Source of the DNA: Flammeovirgaceae bacterium UBA2366
Lineage (GTDB): Bacteria > Bacteroidota > Bacteroidia > Cytophagales > Cyclobacteriaceae
DNA length: 64,000 bases
Assembly (NCBI GenBank): GCA_002344065.1
Contig: DDTK01000015.1
Coordinates: 372,001-436,000, forward strand
Direction: 5' to 3'
The translations under genes and the position numbers were made by a program. Each line of letters opens with the position of its first letter. Positions within the stretch are counted from its first letter, which is position 1. Below the pieces are notes generated by a model. That model was given only the letters and a program-made list of their open reading frames with translations. It was not told where the DNA came from and made no database searches. Shown piece after piece: positions 1 to 7,580 of the stretch.

Positions 1-2380
1 GGTCATACAATTCAATGTAATTGTTTTGGTCATCAAGGGTATAGAGGCCTGCAGCGGCTAATTTGGTTTCATCGGGACTGATATCCATGGAGTATACCTG
101 GTAGTTCGGACGCTTGACTTTGTCAATCAAGGTTTCACCTTGCCAGGTATTATTACGGTGTGTCCATCGGATGATCTTGCCATCGCTTCCACCGGAATAT
201 ATATGTTCATCCTTGCCGTGGGTAACCAACGAACGTGCGGCCCCGAAATCATGACCTTTTAAACTGGTGGTAAGTGGGTGAGGGTTGGCTTTGCCCTCTT
301 TGTCCGTTTTGTTTTTCAGCGCGAAATAAAGTCCATTGTAAATGTCAGTATCAAACTCATATCCGCCATTGTTGGTATTAAAGTGATAAGCCTGTTGCGC
401 CAGCAGGGCTTCCAACTGCACATCACTGGTAAGTGTGAGCGACTGCAGCGCCATCGCTTTGGCCTGAGCCACATAGCGTCTGCGAGTAGCATCGGCACGT
501 GCTATAACTGCTTTCTCTTCATTTGCTTTGGCAAGGGCTTCATTCGCAATAGCTGTCTTTTCATTGGCTTCTGCTCGCCCTTTTTGTAACAATGCATCAG
601 CTTCTGCTTTTCTAGCAGCCTCAGCATTTTGTTCTGCCTCTATTTTTCTGAGTTCAGCTAATTCACGCTGTTTCTCCTCATTTTCTCGTGCTTCTTCGGC
701 CTCAACTCGTCTTTGTTCAGCTATAGCCTGGGCGTCACGTGCTTCTTTTTCATTGGCTTTTGCTAAAGCTTCTTGCTCCTTGGCATACTGCAAATTTTTC
801 TCTGCTTCCGCTTTTTGAATAAAGGCATACACCAAAAATAAAAGTGCAATTACCGTGAGCGTACCAAATACCAGGGCTGTAACTCTTGCGCGTTGCAGCT
901 TGCGCTTTTGTTCCAGTTCACGTATTCGCTGCTCGGTCTCAAATTCTTTCCTGGAATACTCCAGAAAGATCATGGTGCGTTCAAAGGCCGGGTTGTACCG
1001 CTGTCCCCAAACTAAAGTAGGCTTATGCTTCGCCAGCCAGTTCAATGCCAATTGTAAATCGGGTGGGCGCCACAGGCCGGCTTTACCAACCTGATATTGT
1101 GCTGAGGCTTCGGCCAGGCGCAAATACATTTGTACTGCATCGGCTTCATCATCAACCCAGTTTTTTAAGCGCACCCAAATCCGCATTAAGCTTTCATGCG
1201 AAATATCCACCATGGATTTTGAGGTAAGCGGAGTGCCAAAGGCTGGTGTTAATAAGGAACGCCCTTGCTCACGGAATTTTTCAATCACTCCGGCAACTTC
1301 TTCCTCCGAGCAATCGGCAATGGCGGCAATTTCATTTAAACGTGTAGGCCTGCGAATGCCAAAGTTTTCGCCCCGTTTTTCGGTGATGGCTTTAAACATC
1401 ACTTCACAGATATGCTTCTGTGCTTCTGTAAGTTCATCAAAAGCTTCGTTGGCGTGCATGCTCAACGCCTCGGCCATCGTGCCAATCGCTTCGTAGTGTT
1501 TTAAGTCAACCTGTTCTTCTTCGTAATCGCGGTAGTGGCTCCAGTAGTCCCATGTGCGCATGAGGGCGTGTTGCAGAATGGGCAACTGATCGGGATTATC
1601 GCCAAGATCATTCAATAATTGCTGTACCAGTCGCGAAGTAATGGTTGCGCCACCCACAGCTACGGGGCCTTCAATAGCCCTTCGTTTTTGTTCGCGGGTT
1701 AACTGTGGAATGAGGTAGTGACTATCGTTGATTTTGCGGGTAAGCTCAGGGAACTGGGCACAATCCCCAATAAAATCTGAACGCATGGTTATGGCCACAT
1801 AAATGGGTGCGTCCGGATAGTTCACGGCCTCCATCAACAGGTTAACGAAGGCCAGGGTTTCATTTACCGAGTTCGGATCGGTGCTATCCTTAAAGCGGAA
1901 GAGTTCTTCAAACTGATCGACTAAGATTAAGTAATTCACATCAGCCGATCTACGCGATTGCTCAACAGCTTCAACCAAACCCAATGAACTGCTACGCAGC
2001 AAGGTTGAGAAGATGGTACGTTTTATTTTTTGTTCCTCAACTTCTGCGTTCAGATATTCCTGATTGTTCTTTAATAATGATTCGGCCAGATTATCAATGG
2101 GTCCTGCACCCGGGCGGGTAACTATTACTTCCCAATTGGGGCTGGCATCAGTAAGAAAACCTCCGTAGAGAATCGGTAATACACCACAATAGATAAACGA
2201 AGACTTACCACTTCCGGAAGGACCGATAACGCCAACGAAACGGTTCTTCGAAAGTTTGAGGAGCACTTCATCACTCTGGCCCTCCCGACCAAAGAACAAA
2301 TGACTCTCTTCAATTTTAAACGGTCGTAATCCAGGGAATGGATTTTGTACCGTTACTTTTTCGTCAACGTATTGAGGCAT
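1..2380 (-). CDS. nSTAND-type P-loop ATPase with transmembrane helix, coiled coil and WD40 repeats (3' end cut by window)
   Basis: Reading from an ATG at 2380 the frame stays open to the window edge (793 codons, C-terminus missing). Residues 53-60 form a Walker A loop (GPSGSGKS), and a Walker B-like stretch ILVDQFEELF lies near residue 150, as in novel-STAND (nSTAND1) signalling ATPases that oligomerise on ligand binding. A winged-helix/STAND helical region follows to about residue 490, then one hydrophobic helix (about 497-520), a long Ala/Glu/Lys-rich coiled coil (about 521-625) and the first WD40 blades (GH...SGGSDGKIIRW, about 705 onward). The WD40 propeller is normally the sensor, and the coiled coil or helix suggests membrane tethering. 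It is the last gene of a same-strand group with the TIR-like gene (226-nt gap). Family identity is strong; the biological role is inferred. Confidence 0.85.
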   Translation of the reverse strand, partial: MPQYVDEKVTVQNPFPGLRPFKIEESHLFFGREGQSDEVLLKLSKNRFVGVIGPSGSGKSSFIYCGVLPILYGGFLTDASPNWEVIVTRPGAGPIDNLAESLLKNNQEYLNAEVEEQKIKRTIFSTLLRSSSLGLVEAVEQSRRSADVNYLILVDQFEELFRFKDSTDPNSVNETLAFVNLLMEAVNYPDAPIYVAITMRSDFIGDCAQFPELTRKINDSHYLIPQLTREQKRRAIEGPVAVGGATITSRLVQQLLNDLGDNPDQLPILQHALMRTWDYWSHYRDYEEEQVDLKHYEAIGTMAEALSMHANEAFDELTEAQKHICEVMFKAITEKRGENFGIRRPTRLNEIAAIADCSEEEVAGVIEKFREQGRSLLTPAFGTPLTSKSMVDISHESLMRIWVRLKNWVDDEADAVQMYLRLAEASAQYQVGKAGLWRPPDLQLALNWLAKHKPTLVWGQRYNPAFERTMIFLEYSRKEFETEQRIRELEQKRKLQRARVTALVFGTLTVIALLFLVYAFIQKAEAEKNLQYAKEQEALAKANEKEARDAQAIAEQRRVEAEEARENEEKQRELAELRKIEAEQNAEAARKAEADALLQKGRAEANEKTAIANEALAKANEEKAVIARADATRRRYVAQAKAMALQSLTLTSDVQLEALLAQQAYHFNTNNGGYEFDTDIYNGLYFALKNKTDKEGKANPHPLTTSLKGHDFGAARSLVTHGKDEHIYSGGSDGKIIRWTHRNNTWQGETLIDKVKRPNYQVYSMDISPDETKLAAAGLYTLDDQNNYIELYD

Positions 2381-2467
2381 CGGTTTCTGCGTTAAGTTTT
2401 ATAGACCAGAACTTAGGTTTTATACAGTTGTCAATAGGTTAGATTTTGTTTAGTGAATCTTAATGTA

Positions 2468-2483
2468 TTTGTGCTTTTGTGGC
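2468..2483. repeat. Dispersed 'TTGTGCTTTTGTGGC' motif (copy 1)
   Basis: A T/G-rich phrase (TTTGTGCTTTTGTGGC) beside the REP-like palindrome. A closely related phrase occurs at 24337-24360, also just outside a gene end. I see it as an interspersed repeat; no function can be read from it. Confidence 0.35.
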
Positions 2484-2513
2484 GTAGAATTCAAAAAAAT
2501 CTCGTCACGAAAA

Positions 2514-2534
2514 CCTGCCTACCGGCCAGGCAGG
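2514..2534. repeat. REP-like palindrome (copy 1)
   Basis: Seven-base arms CCTGCCT and AGGCAGG surround the loop ACCGGCC, in the gap between the TIR-like and nSTAND genes. A second copy with the same arms and a GCCGGT loop lies at 11297-11316, so this is a dispersed element rather than a local terminator; there is no T-run on either side. Confidence 0.6.
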
Positions 2535-2606
2535 CACAAAATCACTAAAATTATGCGTATAAACATTCAAACTATTTACCTGTACACTTATCAATGGTTC
2601 TTCTTT

Positions 2607-4046
2607 TTAGTTATTAAATTCTTCCAACAATGATTTTATCGATTGAGCCGTGTCGCGTGGATCGGCCTGTACGATTCGCAAATTCTGATTCTTGAAAGCA
2701 TCAAGGTTTACATTTGCACCGGTTGCGGCAAAAACGGCTTTACCCTTGATTGGTTTTTTCCTTCCAAAGCCAGGGGCCTTGAGTAAGTCGAGTACTTTCA
2801 TGCGCACCCATTGATCGTTTACTTTACCTTTATAGATAATGGCCGCATCGAAGTTGCGCAGGTTGTCAATATGCTTTTGGCGGAGGTCAAGGAGTTCGCC
2901 ATCGAATCCGGGAATAAGCACCTTATATCCATTCTTCTCAATAGCCTCAATCAATGGCTTTACTTCGTTGTGATCAATCCGGTCGTGCACCAGGTAAATG
3001 GATTTGCCACCGGTTTCATCCAGCGCACGCTTTTCGTCTGCCTCGAGAAGTTCTTCACGCATAATGTTTTTGAAATCCTCCAGGGGTGTTTGCAATATCT
3101 CAGCACCTTCCTGCACTTCGGTGTCACGTTTAATGTTGTCGATAAACGAGCGTTGCCGCTCACTGGCGTTTGTCAACACGGGGTTTATCCAGATCAGACG
3201 GGTAAACAAATCTTTTCCAACCTTCTGACTTTTCTCTGCTGCAAACCGGTTTTGCAGTTCAACAATAGAGCGGTCGGAGCCATCGGGTATTTCGCCATAC
3301 GCACTTCCTATAAGGTGGATGGAGAGTTGCGCATCCTCAAGGTCTCTGCGCACTACCTTTTCCAGATCATGGATATTGCCCGGCAGTGTTTTGGTTGGTG
3401 TTACAATGTAACCATGTCGTTGAAGTTCACGCTTGATGATATTCCGTTGAACGGAGAGATCATGACCTGTTTCCGCGAGGTAGATGGTTTTACGTTTAAA
3501 GATATTCTTTACTTCAGCTTTTATTTCAGTTTCTTTCAGTTGGATGAGGGTGTCATAAATATCGTATGCCAGGTCAACCATTTTCATCCAATATTGACGC
3601 TCGGCTTCGAAGCTGAAGTAATCAGCGTATTCGCGTACTTCACCGGTTTCAGTATCGAGCTGGTACATTTCATAACCGATTAACTCGCGCAAGCGTGGTG
3701 GTTGCTCTTGTACGGAAAGTGGATTTTTAAAAACCTTAAATACCCGGTTACGATTTTTTCCACTGGCTTCAGCCGCCTGGTAAAAGGCTTCCAGGTTATC
3801 CAGACACTGACCAGATTGAATAAAATCAGAAGAAAGAACACTTACCAAGGTGGCAGCATTATCCAGTTTTGGTGAAGCCATGTTATCATACTCGCTCTTC
3901 AATAAGATGTTTGGTTTTGAGCCCAGTACCTGGGTGAGCATCAGGTCAAGAAATTTTTTAAACTGTGTTATCCAGCCCTGCTGTCCGTTTAGTGTTTCAT
4001 TGTCCTTATCAGAAAAAATAATCAATACATCAATTTCAAGCTTCAT
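2607..4046 (-). CDS. Protein with three TIR-like modules
   Basis: A 479-residue soluble protein with no signal peptide or membrane helix. Module 1 (about 5-135) has the TIR pattern: a hydrophobic beta strand ending FSDKD, then LVSVLSSDF and CLDNLEAFY, where E86 sits where the NADase glutamate lies in TIR enzymes. Module 2 (about 187-290) starts with IYLAETGHD, has a HLIGSAYG strand, and carries E263 in SIVELQNRF. Module 3 (about 348-462) starts IYLVHD and has AAIIYKG but no obvious catalytic Glu, so it may be structural. The start ATG lies 24 nt after the transporter gene's stop, pointing to co-transcription; the nSTAND gene follows. TIR domains cleave NAD or assemble signalling complexes; here that is inferred from the fold pattern only. 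DUF4062-type domains are an alternative label for modules 2 and 3. Confidence 0.7.
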   Translation of the reverse strand: MKLEIDVLIIFSDKDNETLNGQQGWITQFKKFLDLMLTQVLGSKPNILLKSEYDNMASPKLDNAATLVSVLSSDFIQSGQCLDNLEAFYQAAEASGKNRNRVFKVFKNPLSVQEQPPRLRELIGYEMYQLDTETGEVREYADYFSFEAERQYWMKMVDLAYDIYDTLIQLKETEIKAEVKNIFKRKTIYLAETGHDLSVQRNIIKRELQRHGYIVTPTKTLPGNIHDLEKVVRRDLEDAQLSIHLIGSAYGEIPDGSDRSIVELQNRFAAEKSQKVGKDLFTRLIWINPVLTNASERQRSFIDNIKRDTEVQEGAEILQTPLEDFKNIMREELLEADEKRALDETGGKSIYLVHDRIDHNEVKPLIEAIEKNGYKVLIPGFDGELLDLRQKHIDNLRNFDAAIIYKGKVNDQWVRMKVLDLLKAPGFGRKKPIKGKAVFAATGANVNLDAFKNQNLRIVQADPRDTAQSIKSLLEEFNN

Positions 4047-4070
4047 GTCGGGGTATATTAGGTTTTTCGT

Positions 4071-7000
4071 TTATACGTCTTGTGGTGTTGATTCTTGTTT
4101 TTCGGTTACGTTACGGATAAATTTCTCTACCCATTCGTGGTGGTTGGCAATTACAAAATAGAAGTCCATCAGGCTTATGCTAAAAACCACCGAGCGTTCA
4201 ACGGCTTCAATTGAATTTAGTTTGAGTCCTTGTCCGTTGATACTAAACAAATCGCCAAATACCTGCCCGGGGGTTAGGGTTATTCTACTAACACCATCTT
4301 CTTTAAGTTGTACTTCGCCATGGGCTACAATAAAAATCGGGCTATTCTGATCTGCAGGGTTGAAGGAAATTTTTTCACCCTTGCTTAAATCGTAGGCAAT
4401 GATTTTATCAAACAGGTCGGCAAGCAACACACCACTTATATTTTTGAATTCAGGTAGTTGTTTCAGGAACATAATCATTTCAATGCCAAGAAAAAATCCA
4501 TCATTCAAACCATCCAATAACTCATTGTTTTCAATGGCCGAGTCAAGGTAGCGTTTATCACGATCAGGTAGTCGTTCAGAAATGGTATTGTAAGCCTCTC
4601 TATTCTTGTTGTAGATAACCCAGGCTGCTGTTTCTTGCAGCAGTTTATCGCGGTTAAACATCTGGGCTATTAATCCACGGCTAACACGAAACTCAGGTAT
4701 GTAAGCCGAGGTATAGGCCGCACACACTTTTGTCCACCGGTTATTAAGGTTGAAGTCGCGATTAAGAATGTAGTTGATTACCTGAACGGGATTATAATTC
4801 TCGCGTGGGAAGTAGATCTGTAATAACTCCAGTTTACGCGGTACTGGAATATCATCGAATAGTGGAAAGAGTTTCGGCTTAAGGTCCTGATCAACAAACA
4901 AGTCCATCAGTTCAATGGCGTAGGCAATACCATTCGGATCCCCTGATTCAATATTTTCACGCACCAGTTGCACCGCTTCCGGATCATAAAGAATAGAAAG
5001 CAGCATGGTGATCTGGTTGTTGTTTATCCGGATTTCTTCGCGGATGGCGCTGCGTAACAGTTGAAAATGCTCTGTTTGTGGAAGTTCATACAGGGCAGCC
5101 TGATTCCAGATGGTTTTGCTGATCTCAGCCTCCAGCAAGTCCATCACTTCACGGGCCTGGCGTCCGCTCGCACGATAATTTATGTAACGGAGTGAATAAA
5201 GAATCTGTTTTACAATACGTTTATCCGGATAGTCGGCTTTTTTCCACAGTAAATCCAATGCCTGCTGGCCACCAATCCGTCCTATAATTTGTACAATGCG
5301 CAGCATAACCAAATCGGTTTGGCCGGATTTATGAAAAGCAGTTTCCAACACTTGCAGTGCCGGCTCACCAGCCTCAATAAGGGCGGCCGTAGCCTGATGA
5401 CAGTAGGAGGGAGAGGAAAGAAGTTCGATTAGCGTAGGCCAGGTTTCGGAGCGTTTTACTTTACGTGCAGTAATCAAAGCTTCATGGCGAACCTTATAAT
5501 CAACATCGCGCAATAATTCCAGTAATATGAATATGGTTCGCTGACTGATAAGTTTACGCAAGAGTTTAGCGGCCAGCATACGATCGGCAGGTTTTACCGA
5601 TTTGCTGAGCTTCATCAACTTTTCCGGGTTGATAGATAACAGGTCACTGTCTTCTAACGAGCCATGAGCCTGTGTGGCTAATTTTGTGATATCTGAGCCT
5701 TTATCAAGGCTCAGGGTTTGGATTTTTTCCTGCGCAAACGCTTTTACTTTTTGGTGACTGCTGTTCGTTAATCCAAGAATGGCATTTTCAAACAAGGCAG
5801 GTTCAATTTTTTCCATCAGGCGTAAGCCATAAAGAACTTTATCTTCAACAGAGCTCTTAATTTCTTTCTCCAACACACGGTCAACTGTGTACTCCTGTTC
5901 AATGGTGTGTTCAACTTTTGATTTATTTGTTACCAATGTTTTTTGAAGAGTTTTACGGTAACTCGAATACATTTTGTTACCAACAAAATACCATAAGGCT
6001 GCAATAGGCAGGGTAAATAATGTAATGTATAGGAAGTCGAATATTTGAACCTTATTAATCAGGTAAATCAAACCACCCGCCAACATGGTAGCAAAACCTG
6101 TTACAACACCTTCTACTTTAGTCTGAACATCAATTTTAATATTGGTTTCAACAGGAAGTTGATAAAGCTTAAAAGCCGGTTCATCCAAGGCTTCTTTTGT
6201 AGAGTTAATAAAGAGCATACTCATGGCGATCATCACAAAAAAGATCGTAAAGGAAGGGCTCTCGGGTGTATAGCCAAAGGCAACGCCAATAATCAGTGCC
6301 GCTATGGTGAATAAGGCAATTAATATTGGGTTAACCAGTATGGCTACACGTAAACCATAATCTTGTAAAATCCTCTCGGAGGCAAAGACATCAAACAAGA
6401 AAGAAAAGATTACGATGGTAGCTTCAAATAAGGCCAGGAAGCTTGCCAATTCTTCAGGTTTAAAGCGTTGTGTAGAAACACTTAAGAAAGAATACTCTAC
6501 GAAGTTCAACGCAACGATGGAGATGATAACAAATACAGACAGAAAGATCAGGTATTTGTTTTTGAAAAAGTCTAGAATGGAAATTTTGATATTGGCTGCT
6601 TTTTCAGTCTTCAATGACCAACGTTCTCCGCCAAAGCGAACAGATAGAACAATAAAAAGAGCAGTGAAAGTAACAATGCTGACAAGACTGATCGTATAAA
6701 GTGATTCAACCTGGTCAGCCTCGGTTTCACCCGGAAGCATTGGAAGTATAATGGGTATAGCGAAGAAAGAAATAAGCGAAGCGGCCAGGGCTCCCTGATC
6801 TACTGTACCCAATAAGCGCTTTGATTGCCTTACGTTAAAGAACCTGTTAAATGCCCCCCAGAAAACCAGCAGGATGATAAGGGTAAACGGCACCATTTGC
6901 GTAAAGCCGTAGTAATAAATGGTGGCTTTATCGTTAAAGACCTGGTCACCAAATTCAATGGAGGCTGTAACCACAATAATTACCAGTAAGCTAAGGATGG

Positions 7001-7262
7001 CGAGCATCCTGAAAGAGATTTTGCGTTGCAGAAAATTATAAGCAATGGTGGCTACCATGCCAAAAGCTCCGGCTATGGCAAAAGCCCCGGGCAAATCATC
7101 TTTTTCACTATAGTTATTGAGGAATAATGTTTGAGCGGCAACAGTAAAAGTGGCCAGAAAGGCTCCCATAAAGAAGCTCATAATAAGGAGTAGGGCAACC
7201 CTGCCTTCTTCACCTTCCTGAAGGTCAAGCAAACGACTGAACAGGCTTCTTTTACTTTCCAT
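4071..7262 (-). CDS. NTT/MFS-like transporter fused to HEAT repeats and a cyclic-nucleotide-binding-like domain
   Basis: A protein of about 1063 residues. The first 430 residues carry about 12 hydrophobic helices with a layout like Npt/Tlc ATP:ADP translocases (MFS superfamily). Residues about 500-880 are alpha-helical HEAT-type repeats (for example LLELLRDVDYKVRHEAL). Residues about 940-1040 form a double-psi/jelly-roll like that of CAP-family cNMP-binding domains (FIVAHGEVQL, LTPGQVFGDLF), but the Arg/Glu phosphate-binding cassette of true cAMP binders is not evident. I chose the ATG at 7262 over the TTG one codon upstream. It heads the cassette with the TIR-like and nSTAND genes (24-nt gap to the next start). 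Substrate is unknown; a nucleotide would fit the family but is inference. Confidence 0.75.
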   Translation of the reverse strand: MESKRSLFSRLLDLQEGEEGRVALLLIMSFFMGAFLATFTVAAQTLFLNNYSEKDDLPGAFAIAGAFGMVATIAYNFLQRKISFRMLAILSLLVIIVVTASIEFGDQVFNDKATIYYYGFTQMVPFTLIILLVFWGAFNRFFNVRQSKRLLGTVDQGALAASLISFFAIPIILPMLPGETEADQVESLYTISLVSIVTFTALFIVLSVRFGGERWSLKTEKAANIKISILDFFKNKYLIFLSVFVIISIVALNFVEYSFLSVSTQRFKPEELASFLALFEATIVIFSFLFDVFASERILQDYGLRVAILVNPILIALFTIAALIIGVAFGYTPESPSFTIFFVMIAMSMLFINSTKEALDEPAFKLYQLPVETNIKIDVQTKVEGVVTGFATMLAGGLIYLINKVQIFDFLYITLFTLPIAALWYFVGNKMYSSYRKTLQKTLVTNKSKVEHTIEQEYTVDRVLEKEIKSSVEDKVLYGLRLMEKIEPALFENAILGLTNSSHQKVKAFAQEKIQTLSLDKGSDITKLATQAHGSLEDSDLLSINPEKLMKLSKSVKPADRMLAAKLLRKLISQRTIFILLELLRDVDYKVRHEALITARKVKRSETWPTLIELLSSPSYCHQATAALIEAGEPALQVLETAFHKSGQTDLVMLRIVQIIGRIGGQQALDLLWKKADYPDKRIVKQILYSLRYINYRASGRQAREVMDLLEAEISKTIWNQAALYELPQTEHFQLLRSAIREEIRINNNQITMLLSILYDPEAVQLVRENIESGDPNGIAYAIELMDLFVDQDLKPKLFPLFDDIPVPRKLELLQIYFPRENYNPVQVINYILNRDFNLNNRWTKVCAAYTSAYIPEFRVSRGLIAQMFNRDKLLQETAAWVIYNKNREAYNTISERLPDRDKRYLDSAIENNELLDGLNDGFFLGIEMIMFLKQLPEFKNISGVLLADLFDKIIAYDLSKGEKISFNPADQNSPIFIVAHGEVQLKEDGVSRITLTPGQVFGDLFSINGQGLKLNSIEAVERSVVFSISLMDFYFVIANHHEWVEKFIRNVTEKQESTPQDV

Positions 7263-7580
7263 CAAAGTCTTTTTAGACCGGTATATAGATCACTATTTCA
7301 CCAGAATTACCCCCCATTCATCATCACATCCTCCCTGAGCATAGCAAAGAACTCGGCTAACCTACCTAAAATTCGGTATTCTACCGGTTAATTCCTATTG
7401 CTTCCCAAAATTTTAGCCTTCTTCAATTTATCGTTACTTACCTTAAGTAAAGGTTTAATGAGCTTGGTAATCATAATTTGCTCCTATTCTTCTCATCTGT
7501 AAGGTTGCAGCCCAAAATGACCAATTTCTGATTCGGGACAGTCGTAGCATTGCATCAAAAAACGAAACTCTTATTTTGTG
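7263..7580. other. Divergent intergenic region, no gene seen
   Basis: About 318 bases separate the start of the transporter cassette (minus) from the PorE-like gene (plus). It must hold promoters for both, but I found no strict TTG-N19-TAnnTTTG match. A short imperfect inverted repeat (TTACTT/AAGTAA) is present near 7434-7450. No small ORF of note. Confidence 0.4.

Noticed and set aside
278..1496. Several plus-strand ORFs at the window start
   Set aside because: They run antisense through the nSTAND gene, with biased composition (Ala/Ser or Arg rich) that mirrors its coiled coil and helices.
2811..3683. A 290-codon plus-strand ORF
   Set aside because: It lies antisense within the triple TIR-like gene, which has recognisable motifs and operon spacing; no motif is seen in the antisense frame.
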